Positions 49,146 to 57,664 of a stretch of 64,000 bases of DNA are shown piece after piece. The DNA lies in NCBI RefSeq assembly GCF_016767715.1, contig NZ_CP050145.1:3658001-3722000 (forward strand). The letters run 5' to 3'. Position numbers and translations under genes: made by a program. Within the stretch, counting starts at the first letter, position 1. Each line of letters starts with the position of its first letter. This stretch comes from Mycobacteroides chelonae. GTDB taxonomy: Bacteria > Actinomycetota > Actinomycetes > Mycobacteriales > Mycobacteriaceae. Below the pieces are notes generated by a model that saw only the letters and a list, made by a program, of their open reading frames with translations, was not told the origin of the DNA and searched no databases.

Positions 49146-50363
49146 TCACGCGTCCGCGTCAACTGTTGCCATGAATACACGGGCATCGGACTGCCCGGTC
49201 AGCGTCACATCTCCGCCGTCGGCCGGTATCCACACCGACTGTCCCGCATGAACGTCAAGGTCCGGCCCCATACCGTCCAACCGCACGCTGCCCCGCGTGC
49301 ACAGCACTATCCGCGGTCCTTTTACCTCCACCGGTACGCGTTCGCCATCCACCAGATCGAATCGCGATAACGCGAACTCCCTGGCGGGCGTGAGGTACCG
49401 AGTCTGTGCACCGTCGGTGACGGTCTCAACATGCAGGTGTTTTTCGGCGGCGGGTGAGAAATCGAGCACCCGAAGCAATTCGGGTACATCGACGTGTTTG
49501 GGAGTAAGCCCGCCGCGCAGCACGTTGTCGGAATTGGCCATGATCTCGACGGCCAGACCACGCAGGTACGCATGCAGATTTCCGGCGGGCAGGTAAATCC
49601 CCTCCCCCGGTTCCAGCGTGAGCCGATTCAACAACAAGGAGGCAAGTACTCCGGCGTCCGCCGGATACCGCTCACCCAACTCCAGAAGCGTGCGCGCCTC
49701 ACCAGCGAAACGCTCGTGGCCGGACGACAGATAACGCACGGCACCCTCGAGCACGGCAGGCACCAACAGATCCAGGCTGGGCTGCGGAAGGGTTATCCAG
49801 GTGGTGAACAGGGCGCGCAGCCCATCGGCATCGGATTGTCCGGCCAACAGATTCACATAGGGTGTCAGCTCGCCGACATCGAGCGCGCGAAAGAGTTCGA
49901 CGGTGTCACCGGGGTCTCGAAAGCCTGCCAGCGCCTCAAAACGATCCAGCGCCACAACCAGTTCGGGCTTGTGATTGCGATCCCGATAATTGCGCACCGG
50001 AGAGTTGAGCGGGACACCCGCCGCCTCTTCCCGCGCGTATCCGTCTGCCGCCTGCTGCGCACTGGGGTGGGCTTGCAGGGACAGCGGCTCGTCCGCCGCC
50101 AGCACCTTGAGCAGGAAGGGCAATTGATCGCCGAACTCAGCCACCGACGCCGGACCCAACTGCCCTGCCGGATCTGCCGCCACTACATCGAGTAATGACT
50201 CTGCGCCACCACCGGTTTCCAGGTAGGCCGGATCGGCAGGGTGCGCACCCAGCCACAGTTCGGCTTCCGGATGCGGTGTCGGTGTTGGGCGTCCGGTGAA
50301 CTCGGCGATCGCCGTCCGCGAGCCCCAGGCGTACGTCCTTATCGCCCCCCTGAGCAGATTCAC
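49146..50363 (-). CDS. manA: Mannose-6-phosphate isomerase ManA
   Basis: A 405-residue type I phosphomannose isomerase that converts fructose-6-phosphate to mannose-6-phosphate with zinc. The zinc ligands sit in SLQAHPS and HKPELVVAL; EGIYLPAGNLHAYLRG carries the later His. It is the first step in making GDP-mannose for PIM, LM and LAM. It starts with GTG overlapping the stop of the SIS gene (GTGA), so the order manB-SIS-manA is one operon. The counterpart is Rv3255c. Confidence 0.95.
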   Translation of the reverse strand: MNLLRGAIRTYAWGSRTAIAEFTGRPTPTPHPEAELWLGAHPADPAYLETGGGAESLLDVVAADPAGQLGPASVAEFGDQLPFLLKVLAADEPLSLQAHPSAQQAADGYAREEAAGVPLNSPVRNYRDRNHKPELVVALDRFEALAGFRDPGDTVELFRALDVGELTPYVNLLAGQSDADGLRALFTTWITLPQPSLDLLVPAVLEGAVRYLSSGHERFAGEARTLLELGERYPADAGVLASLLLNRLTLEPGEGIYLPAGNLHAYLRGLAVEIMANSDNVLRGGLTPKHVDVPELLRVLDFSPAAEKHLHVETVTDGAQTRYLTPAREFALSRFDLVDGERVPVEVKGPRIVLCTRGSVRLDGMGPDLDVHAGQSVWIPADGGDVTLTGQSDARVFMATVDADA

Positions 50364-51427
50364 AGCCCGGATCTCCCCCCGCCGAGCCGGGCGTACACCG
50401 AGGCCATTTCGAGTCGTGTCGCGAGCATCATCAGCTGCGCGAGCTCCGACGGTCGGGCCGCCACGTCACCAAGATCGGTGGTGCTCACCAGCTGCGCTTC
50501 ATCGACACCATCGATCCGCGCCGCAACCGACTGGAAGTCGCTATCGGTGGCAAGAGCAAGTATCCGCGGTGGGCCATCGCCGCGGGGGCCGTCGATGAAC
50601 TCGTCATGAAACAGTGAGCTCTCACCAGAGCTCCTGCTCGACAACGCATCCCGCATCGCGGCCAACGCTTGCGGAAGGCCGCACGCGGTAGCGGTGCGCT
50701 GCGTCAGCCGCAGCAGCGTTGCCGCCGCATGTTGCGCGAGCGCCACGGTGACCGACCGATCCCCGCAGAACACCGCGGGCCCACCGGTCAATCGCGTCGC
50801 GATCACCTTGGCGGCGTTGGTGAAGATTTCCCGGCCCACGGTATTCCGGGATACCTCGCCATCCACTTCATCGGCGATCGCCATGACGTCGGGCACGATG
50901 GCCCTGTCGAGCACCCCCAGCACTGCCGCCCCAACAGCGAGGTTGTGAGCAAGGCTGAAAGTGTCGGGCACCCGCAACCGGGGCGCCAGTGAAATCGCCC
51001 GGCCAGCACCGGAATCCGCCAAGGGACCCTCGTCGGGTGCGGCGATGACCACCCGGGCACCCCGACGGGTACCCATCGACACCGCAGCAGTGAGGGCAGG
51101 ATCACCGGCATCGTCACCGGCGACCACCATGACATCGAGTGGGCCCACCCACACCGGAGCCCGGGTGGCGGTAACGAACGGAAGACTCGCGGTATCCGAC
51201 AGCGCCCCAGCCAGAACCGCTCCCGCCGTTGCGGCGGTGCCGCGGCCCGCGACCCACACGAGCGCGCGCGACCGGTCCTCCACGTGAAGCGGGTCCAGGG
51301 CACCCTCGGCGATGGCTGTACCAACCGCCCGAACCTGCGAGCCGGCCATCGAAGCGGCTTGCAGCGAACCATCGCGGTCGGCCGCCAACAGCGCCTCGGC
51401 GTCGTCCAGATCGATGGTGGCCTTCAT
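50360..51427 (-). CDS. SIS-domain protein, TobH-like (Rv3256c)
   Basis: A 355-residue protein with a SIS sugar isomerase fold but no known active site (GVALPFVTATRAP region and VWVAGRGTAATAG). It looks like the phosphosugar isomerase half of bifunctional phosphoglucose/phosphomannose isomerases. The ATG at 51427 (MKATIDLDD) overlaps the manB stop (ATGA). The ORF can be extended to 51649, but those residues lie in an antisense frame of manB. It is fixed between manA and manB in mycobacteria, so a role in mannose activation is likely but not shown. Confidence 0.85.
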   Translation of the reverse strand: MKATIDLDDAEALLAADRDGSLQAASMAGSQVRAVGTAIAEGALDPLHVEDRSRALVWVAGRGTAATAGAVLAGALSDTASLPFVTATRAPVWVGPLDVMVVAGDDAGDPALTAAVSMGTRRGARVVIAAPDEGPLADSGAGRAISLAPRLRVPDTFSLAHNLAVGAAVLGVLDRAIVPDVMAIADEVDGEVSRNTVGREIFTNAAKVIATRLTGGPAVFCGDRSVTVALAQHAAATLLRLTQRTATACGLPQALAAMRDALSSRSSGESSLFHDEFIDGPRGDGPPRILALATDSDFQSVAARIDGVDEAQLVSTTDLGDVAARPSELAQLMMLATRLEMASVYARLGGGRSGL

Positions 51428-52827
51428 CAGGTCGCGGCCTCGGTGCGGTCGACCAACTCGGTGACGCGCGCGACCACACCCGCCACATCTTCGTCGGTGC
51501 GGGCCTCGACGTTGAGGCGCAGCAGTGGCTCGGTGTTGGACGTGCGCAGGTTGAACCACGTTCCGGTACCGATGTCGACGGTGACGCCGTCGAGATGGTC
51601 GATCGAAACTATCTGTGTGCCAAAGGACTTCAACACCTCGTCGATACATGCCTTGGCATTCGAGACGCGGAAGTTGATCTCGCCGGAGGATGCGTACCGC
51701 TCGTAATCAGACATGAGATCTGAAAGCGGCCGGTCCTGCTCGCCCAGGGCTGCCAGCACGTGCAGTGCCGCCAGCATTCCGGAGTCGGCACCCCAGAAGT
51801 CCCGGAAGTAGTAGTGCGCGGAATGCTCACCGCCGAAGATCGCGCCCGTCTCGGCCATCAATGCCTTGATGAACGAGTGGCCGACGCGAGAGCGCACCGG
51901 TGTTCCGCCGTGCTCGACGACAAGCTCGGGGACGGCACGCGAGGTGATCAGATTGTGGATGATGGTGCCGCCGATTTCCCGCTCCAGCTCTCGACGCGCT
52001 ACCAAAGCGGTTACCGCGGAAGGAGATACGGCCCGTCCGCGCTCATCGACGACGAAGCACCGGTCGGCGTCGCCATCGAAGGCGAGGCCGATGTCAGCAC
52101 CCTCGGCCACCACGAAGGCCTGCAGATCGCGCAGGTTCTCGGGGTCGAGCGGGTTGGCTTCGTGGTTGGGGAAGTTGCCGTCCAACTCGAAGTACAACGG
52201 CGCGAGCGCAATCGATGGAATCGCACCCAGCACCGCCGGTGTCGTGTGTCCGGCCATACCGTTACCCGCATCCACAGCCACCCGAAGGGGGCGTGCCCCG
52301 CTCAACTGAACCAGTGACCGCAGGAACTCGCCGTACTCGGCGAGAACATCACGTTCGGTGATCGTGCCCGCCGCAGCGTCGTGCGCGGGCACCCCGTTGA
52401 TCAGCTCCTCGCTGATGATGGCCAGGCCGGTGTCCCTGCCCACCGGCTTGGCACCGGCGCGGCACAGCTTGATTCCGTTGTACGCGGCCGGGTTGTGGCT
52501 GGCGGTGAACATGGCTCCCGGGCAATCCAACAGCCCCGAAGCGAAGTACAGCTGATCAGTGGATGCCAGTCCGATCTGCACGACATCGACGCCCTGAGCG
52601 GTGACACCCTCGGTGAACGCCTGAGCCAGCGGAGGCGACGAGTCGCGCATGTCGCGGCCCACCACGATCCGCAATGGCGCGCCGGCGTCGGCCTGCTCCG
52701 CCTTGACCAGTCGTGCGAACGAAGAACCCACGTCGAACACGAAGGACTCGTCGATCTGCTCGCCCAGGAGGCCACGAACGTCGTACGCCTTGATGACTGC
52801 GTGGACAGCGTCGGCGGACCGGGCCAT
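51427..52827 (-). CDS. manB: Phosphomannomutase ManB
   Basis: A 466-residue alpha-D-phosphohexomutase. The catalytic phosphoserine is in FTASHNPAAYNGIKL (near residue 106) and the Mg2+ loop is FDGDADRCF. The C-terminal phosphate-binding region is LRTSNTEPLLRL. It converts mannose-6-phosphate to mannose-1-phosphate, the substrate for ManC in this window. It begins the operon that runs into the SIS gene and manA. The counterpart is Rv3257c. Confidence 0.95.
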   Translation of the reverse strand: MARSADAVHAVIKAYDVRGLLGEQIDESFVFDVGSSFARLVKAEQADAGAPLRIVVGRDMRDSSPPLAQAFTEGVTAQGVDVVQIGLASTDQLYFASGLLDCPGAMFTASHNPAAYNGIKLCRAGAKPVGRDTGLAIISEELINGVPAHDAAAGTITERDVLAEYGEFLRSLVQLSGARPLRVAVDAGNGMAGHTTPAVLGAIPSIALAPLYFELDGNFPNHEANPLDPENLRDLQAFVVAEGADIGLAFDGDADRCFVVDERGRAVSPSAVTALVARRELEREIGGTIIHNLITSRAVPELVVEHGGTPVRSRVGHSFIKALMAETGAIFGGEHSAHYYFRDFWGADSGMLAALHVLAALGEQDRPLSDLMSDYERYASSGEINFRVSNAKACIDEVLKSFGTQIVSIDHLDGVTVDIGTGTWFNLRTSNTEPLLRLNVEARTDEDVAGVVARVTELVDRTEAAT

Positions 52828-52969
52828 GACGAGAGCACTCCTATTGATCTGTCGAGCGAGGGACGTTAGGTGTCGCTGGCCAGCCTAGTGGTCGGCGAGT
52901 GCCCAACGTGAACGTCCGGCGAGAGGGTACAGAATGTCACCGGGCCAAGCCGAAAGCACCTGATCAGAA

Positions 52970-53380
52970 CTACTCTGCCGGATCCGGCAGAACCCGCAGA
53001 TGTCCGCGGCGCCGCCCGACGGGAGCCGGATGCACGGGCCGGGGAGCAGCCGAGGTGGCAGGCCCTCCCATATCGAGTGCGGGCTCGCTGAATCCCGCCG
53101 CGGCCATCCGCACTCCGGTGGGTTCCCGGACCGCATCGGCCAGGGCAACCAAGTCGTCATCCTCGGGATTCGACGGCAGGGGGCCGTTGTACCGGACCAG
53201 CTCCCAGCCACGGGGCGCGGTAATCCGGCTCGCGTGCTGCGCGCACAGATCCCACGAATGCGGCTCGCTGGACGTGGCCAGCGGCCCAACCACGGCCGTC
53301 GAGTCCGCATAGACAAACGTCAACGTCGCCACGGCGGAACTCGGGCACCCGGGTCGACAGCAGCGACGGGGGGCTCTCAC
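52970..53380 (-). CDS. DUF3499 family protein
   Basis: A 136-residue protein starting RAPRRCCRPGCPSSAVATLTF, with CC-x3-C and DLCAQHA that may bind a zinc. It continues WELVRYNGPLPSNPEDDDLVALADAVRE. This is the DUF3499 family (Rv3258c), conserved in actinobacteria and always beside the metallopeptidase gene. The GTG start at 53380 removes eight unlikely residues from the TTG-initiated frame. No enzymatic role is known. It is divergent from the next gene. Confidence 0.82.
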   Translation of the reverse strand: MRAPRRCCRPGCPSSAVATLTFVYADSTAVVGPLATSSEPHSWDLCAQHASRITAPRGWELVRYNGPLPSNPEDDDLVALADAVREPTGVRMAAAGFSEPALDMGGPATSAAPRPVHPAPVGRRRGHLRVLPDPAE

Positions 53381-53532
53381 AAACGTTGAGGCTAGCGTGC
53401 GCAAACACGTTCCGACCCGCAGACACGCGCTGTGAACCCACTGAGACCCTCCGGTGATCAGGCAGAGACCCCGGGGTGATCGGCTCGTTGTGATTCGTCA
53501 GCCACAGCAGTCACACCGTTACCATTTCCCGT

Positions 53533-54033
53533 ATGGCACGTGACGGACGGCGCGGCGGCTCGGCGAGCGGATCGAGCTCGCAGGGCTCCCGAAGGGGGCG
53601 CGATTTTCGTGGCCCGCTCTTGCCGCCGACCGTTCCCGGCTGGCGCTCACGCGCCGAGCGCTTCGATATGGCGGTGCTGGAGGCCTATGAACCCATCGAG
53701 CGGGCGTGGCAGTCGCGGCTGGAGGGTCTCGATGTCGCGGTAGACGAGATTCCGCGCATCCAACCCAAGGATCCCGAGTCGGTGCAATGGCCGCCGGAGG
53801 TGATCGCCGACGGACCGATCCCGCTGGCAAGGCTTATTCCCGCTGGCGTGGATACCCGGGGTAACACCACCCGGGCGCGAATTGTCCTATTCCGCAAGCC
53901 GATCGAATTACGCGCGAAGAAATCTGGGGATTTGTCGGATCTCCTGCACGATCTGCTGGTGGCGCAGGTTGCCACCCACCTGGGGGTGGAACCATCGGTG
54001 ATCGACCCGACCATCACCGATGAGGGCGACTAA
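53533..54033 (+). CDS. Metallopeptidase-like protein without HExxH (Rv3259-like)
   Basis: A 166-residue protein of the zinc metallopeptidase-like family (DUF1025), starting MARDGRRGGSASG (a basic head) then LPPTVPGWRSRAERFDM. The usual HExxHxxGxxD motif is replaced here by LHDLLVAQVATHLGVEP, in which the second His is lost and Glu has become Asp. The fold should be retained, but the protein is probably not a peptidase. M. tuberculosis Rv3259 shows a similar loss from memory. It faces DUF3499 across 152 bases. Confidence 0.85.
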   Translation: MARDGRRGGSASGSSSQGSRRGRDFRGPLLPPTVPGWRSRAERFDMAVLEAYEPIERAWQSRLEGLDVAVDEIPRIQPKDPESVQWPPEVIADGPIPLARLIPAGVDTRGNTTRARIVLFRKPIELRAKKSGDLSDLLHDLLVAQVATHLGVEPSVIDPTITDEGD

Positions 54034-54053
54034 CCGCCCGATCGAACGCGGAG

Positions 54054-54410
54054 TTAGATGATGCCCCGCTTCAGGCGACGGCGCTCACGCTCGGACAACC
54101 CGCCCCAGATACCGAACCGCTCGTCGTTGGCCAGTGCGTATTCAAGGCACTCGTCCTTGACTTCGCAGCCCTGGCAGATGCGCTTGGCCTCGCGAGTCGA
54201 CCCGCCCTTCTCAGGGAAGAACGCCTCTGGATCGGTCTGTGCGCACAGCGCCTTCTCTTGCCACTGATCATCAGCGACACCAATCAGCGCATCAAAATCG
54301 TTCTGCACCAACGTCAGATGCGGACGTGCGGGCGGCAAGCCCGTCGCACCCGTGCCGACGCCGGAACTCAGCTCGTCGTGTGCGCCAAATTCATTGTGCC
54401 CGAACAGCAT
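54054..54410 (-). CDS. whiB2: Iron-sulfur transcriptional regulator WhiB2
   Basis: A 118-residue Wbl protein, the WhmD orthologue. Cluster ligands are C56, C79, C82 and C88 (CQGCEVKDEC), followed by FGIWGG near 99-104 and the basic tail ERERRRLKRGI. It is required for septation and cell division. The start ATG at 54410 has GAGGAGG eight bases upstream, giving an N-terminal extension of about 45 residues, longer than in M. tuberculosis and nearer to M. smegmatis. It is divergent from fbiA. Confidence 0.95.
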   Translation of the reverse strand: MLFGHNEFGAHDELSSGVGTGATGLPPARPHLTLVQNDFDALIGVADDQWQEKALCAQTDPEAFFPEKGGSTREAKRICQGCEVKDECLEYALANDERFGIWGGLSERERRRLKRGII

Positions 54411-54551
54411 CGTCCCGCCTCCTCACCATTCCCACTTGCAGTCGTCGTGCCCGGTTTCGTGCCACATTGTCGTTTCCCGGCCATTCCATTCGAACATCTG
54501 ATCGAATCCCGGTCTGCGCCTGCAACTTCCAAACCCAGCCCGAGGAATGAC

Positions 54552-54573
54552 ACTGGTGTGATTACACACGTGT
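54552..54573. promoter_or_regulatory. Imperfect palindrome in the whiB2-fbiA divergent region
   Basis: ACTGGTGTG-ATTA-CACACGTGT, 7 of 9 arm bases symmetric, around the TGTG-ATTA-CACA core. It sits about 140 bases from the whiB2 ATG and 114 from the fbiA GTG. It resembles a CRP-type or other dimeric operator but the consensus fit is loose. Confidence 0.4.
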
Positions 54574-54686
54574 TCGCTGCCGGGGTCAAGCGAAGGACGA
54601 AAATTCATACCATCTACGACCGACAAAATCGGCGTGGCGCCCTCGTGGCGTGTCGCATCATTGCCGGCGCACTAGTGTCGGTCAGC

Positions 54687-55655
54687 GTGAAACTCACCGT
54701 CCTCGTCGGCGGCGTCGGCGGAGCGCGCTTCCTGCTCGGCGTCCAACGCTTGCTCGGATCGGACTCCAGCAAGCATCAGATAAACGCCATCGTGAACATT
54801 GGCGACGACGCCTGGATGCATGGCGTCAGGATCTGCCCTGACCTGGACACCTGCATGTACACCCTGGGCGGAGGGGTGGATCCGGAACGCGGCTGGGGAC
54901 ACCGGGGCGAGACGTGGAACGCCATGGAGGAACTGGCGGCCTACGGCGCCCAGCCCGACTGGTTCTCGCTCGGCGACAGGGACCTGGCCACTCACCTGAT
55001 ACGCAGTCAAATGCTGCGAGCCGGTTACCCGCTATCAGCGGTCACCGAAGCGTTATGCAATCGATGGCGGCCCGGAGTCCGCCTGTTACCCGCCAGCGAC
55101 GACCGCTGCGAGACCCACGTGGTGATCACCGACCCCGCCGATGGGGAGCAGCGTGCCATCCACTTCCAACAGTGGTGGGTGCAACACCGAGCACAGGTAC
55201 CGACCCACAGTTTCGCGTTCGTCGGCGCGGACGAAGCAAAGGCCGGCCCAGGCGTTGCCGAAGCCATCGCCGAGGCAGATGCCGTCTTGCTGGCTCCCTC
55301 CAATCCGGTGGTGAGCATCGGGGCCGTCCTGGCGGTCGGCGGAGTTCGCGGGGCGCTCCGCACAACCACCGCTCCGGTCATCGGGTACTCGCCAATCGTG
55401 TCCGGTAAGCCACTCCGCGGAATGGCCGACGAATGTTTGCGCGTGATCGGTGTCGAGGTGAGCTCACAAGGTGTCGGGGAACACTTCGGCGCCCGCTCAC
55501 AGACCGGCATCCTGGACGGCTGGCTGGTCGACGAGGGTGACGCCGCTCACATTGCGGGAGTTCAGGTACGGTCGATTCCGCTGCTCATGACCGACCCGGA
55601 CGCGACGGCGGCGATGGTGCGTGCGGGACTCGACCTGGCCGGAGTTACCCTATGA
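54687..55655 (+). CDS. fbiA: F420 synthesis transferase FbiA
   Basis: A 322-residue phosphoenolpyruvate/phospho-L-lactate transferase (CofD family). The N-terminal substrate loop [19 protein letters not shown] and later [13 protein letters not shown] and [16 protein letters not shown] match the family. It joins the lactyl or enolpyruvyl unit to the deazaflavin to form (dehydro)F420-0. The GTG at 54687 gives the family start; a frame open to 54258 is the opposite strand of whiB2. The stop overlaps fbiB (ATGA). Counterpart Rv3261. Confidence 0.93.
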   Translation: MKLTVLVGGVGGARFLLGVQRLLGSDSSKHQINAIVNIGDDAWMHGVRICPDLDTCMYTLGGGVDPERGWGHRGETWNAMEELAAYGAQPDWFSLGDRDLATHLIRSQMLRAGYPLSAVTEALCNRWRPGVRLLPASDDRCETHVVITDPADGEQRAIHFQQWWVQHRAQVPTHSFAFVGADEAKAGPGVAEAIAEADAVLLAPSNPVVSIGAVLAVGGVRGALRTTTAPVIGYSPIVSGKPLRGMADECLRVIGVEVSSQGVGEHFGARSQTGILDGWLVDEGDAAHIAGVQVRSIPLLMTDPDATAAMVRAGLDLAGVTL

Positions 55656-57028
55656 CCTCATCTGCGGATTCCCCTGCACCGGAACATGGTTCGGCAGCTC
55701 CGGTGGAGATTCTACCCATTGCGGACTTGCCGGAATTCCGCCCCGGCGACGATGTCGCCAAGACCATCGCCGAGGCGGCGCCATGGATCCGGGACGGCGA
55801 TGTGATCGTGATCACCAGCAAGATCATCTCCAAGGCCGAGGGCCGCATCGTCGCGGCGCCTACCGATCCCGAAGCGCGGGACACCTTGCGGCGCAAACTG
55901 ATCGACTCCGAGTCGGTCCGCGTGCTGGCCCGCAAGGGAAAGACACTGATCACCGAGAACACCATCGGCATCGTGCAGGCCGCCGCCGGAATCGACGCGT
56001 CCAATGTCGATACCGCCGAACTCGTACTGCTCCCCACCGACCCCGATGGCAGCGCCGCGGCGGTGCGGGCAGCACTGTCGCGACAGCTGGGCGTGAACGT
56101 AGCGGTGGTGATCACCGACACCATGGGACGGGCCTGGCGCAATGGCCAGACCGATGCCGCCATCGGTTCCTCCGGCATCCCTGTCCTGTATGGCTACGCC
56201 GGTGCAAAGGACAAGCACGGCAACGAACTTCAGGTGACAGAGGTGGCCATCGTCGACGAGATCGCCGCCGCCGCCGACCTTGTCAAGGGCAAGCTCACCG
56301 ATGTACCAGTTGCGGTGGTGCGGGGTCTGTCGGTGCCCGACGACGGCAGCGTGGCTCGCGACCTCCAGCGCTCGGGCCCCGACGATTTGTTCTGGCTCGG
56401 CACCGCGGAAGCGCTGGAGCAGGGGCGCCGCGATGCGGTGCTGGTGCGCCGCTCTATCCGTCAATTCGCTGATATCGCAGTAGATTCCGATCTATTACGG
56501 GAAGCCATCGGCGAGGCGTTGACGGCGCCCGCTCCGCATCACACCCATCCGGTGAGATTCGTATGGGTACGGGATCTGGCGACACGGCGCGCACTGCTGG
56601 ATGCCATGAAACAGGCATGGGCCGTGGATCTCAGCGGAGACGGACGCACCCCGGAATCCGTCGAGAAACGGGTGGCCCGCGGACAGATCCTCTACGACGC
56701 ACCCGAAATCGTGATTCCGTTCCTGGTTCCCGACGGTGCCCACGACTACCCGGACGAGCGCCGCAACGCGGCCGAACACACCATGTTCGCCGTCGCGGTG
56801 GGCGCGGCGGTGCAGGCACTGTTGGTGGCGCTGGCGGCGCGGGGCGTGGGGAGCTGCTGGATCGGGTCCACCATCTTCGCCGCCGATGTCGTCCGCAGGC
56901 AGCTCGAGCTGGATGCCTCATGGGAACCGATGGGGACCATCGCCATCGGATATCCGCACGGATACCCCGAGAAGACGCTGGAACCCCGCACTCCCCTTCC
57001 TGCCGGCCAGATGCTGGTTGAGCTCTGA
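55652..57028 (+). CDS. fbiB: F420 gamma-glutamyl ligase/reductase FbiB
   Basis: A 458-residue fused enzyme. The N-terminal half is a CofE gamma-glutamyl ligase (PEVVITSKII-like segment [49 protein letters not shown]). The C-terminal 200 residues form an FMN nitroreductase-type domain ([18 protein letters not shown] and [19 protein letters not shown]). It adds glutamate residues to F420-0 and reduces the dehydro form. It is coupled to fbiA and to the NUDIX gene. Counterpart Rv3262. Confidence 0.95.
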   Translation: MTSSADSPAPEHGSAAPVEILPIADLPEFRPGDDVAKTIAEAAPWIRDGDVIVITSKIISKAEGRIVAAPTDPEARDTLRRKLIDSESVRVLARKGKTLITENTIGIVQAAAGIDASNVDTAELVLLPTDPDGSAAAVRAALSRQLGVNVAVVITDTMGRAWRNGQTDAAIGSSGIPVLYGYAGAKDKHGNELQVTEVAIVDEIAAAADLVKGKLTDVPVAVVRGLSVPDDGSVARDLQRSGPDDLFWLGTAEALEQGRRDAVLVRRSIRQFADIAVDSDLLREAIGEALTAPAPHHTHPVRFVWVRDLATRRALLDAMKQAWAVDLSGDGRTPESVEKRVARGQILYDAPEIVIPFLVPDGAHDYPDERRNAAEHTMFAVAVGAAVQALLVALAARGVGSCWIGSTIFAADVVRRQLELDASWEPMGTIAIGYPHGYPEKTLEPRTPLPAGQMLVEL

Positions 57029-57579
57029 TGAGCCGCATCTCGGGTCTGCAAGCTTCCGCCGTCGAGCTGCTCTCCGCGTGGGAAACGCCCGATACCGAGC
57101 AGGACAGCCTGCGGCACTCCGTTCTGGCCTTTCTCGACGCCAATCCGGACGCCTGCCGTCGCCGCAGCGCCGCAGGCCATATCACCGCCTCGGCGCTGGT
57201 GGTCAACCACGACGGGTCGCAGGCGCTGCTGACCCTGCACCCGCGCGTGGGTAAATGGCTTCAGCTGGGCGGCCACTGCGAAGAGGAGGACGCCACCATC
57301 CGGGCCGCCGCGCTGCGTGAAGCCACCGAGGAATCCGGGATAGCAGACCTCACTCTTGAGCCGAATCTGCTTGGCATACATGTACATCCGATCACATGCT
57401 CGCTGGGTGTGCCGACTCGCCATCTCGATCTGCAGTTCCTGGCGCGCGCGCCCGAGGGCGCCCAGATCACCGTCAGCGACGAATCACTGGACCTGCGCTG
57501 GTGGCCCATCGACCAGATTCCGGCCGAAGATCCCTCGGTGGTCGTGTTGGCCGAACGGGCCCGCGCCAGACTGCGCTGA
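57028..57579 (+). CDS. NUDIX hydrolase coupled to fbiB
   Basis: A 183-residue NUDIX hydrolase. The NUDIX box is GGHCEEEDATIRAAALREAT followed by EESGI; this subfamily has one residue more than the standard box in the first half, which is a known variant. It begins one base after the fbiB stop (TGATG), so it is translationally coupled to the F420 genes. Substrates could be a nucleoside diphosphate derivative; a role in clearing F420 or GTP intermediates is speculation. M. tuberculosis has an unrelated gene at this place. Confidence 0.85.
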   Translation: MSRISGLQASAVELLSAWETPDTEQDSLRHSVLAFLDANPDACRRRSAAGHITASALVVNHDGSQALLTLHPRVGKWLQLGGHCEEEDATIRAAALREATEESGIADLTLEPNLLGIHVHPITCSLGVPTRHLDLQFLARAPEGAQITVSDESLDLRWWPIDQIPAEDPSVVVLAERARARLR

Positions 57580-57583
57580 AAGT

Positions 57584-57601
57584 CGGGTAGTGCATTACCC
57601 G
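57584..57601. repeat. Near-perfect 18-base palindrome after the NUDIX gene
   Basis: CGGGTA-G-TGCA-T-TACCCG: perfect outer arms and a TGCA centre, with one mismatch pair. It starts five bases after the NUDIX stop and ends 63 bases before the next ATG. It could be an operator for the downstream gene or a short hairpin. Confidence 0.45.
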
Positions 57602-57664
57602 TGTCCGGCCTAACGAGCCGTCGTATCGTCCCCTCATCAGCGGCGATTCTGCGAGGGGACGCAC

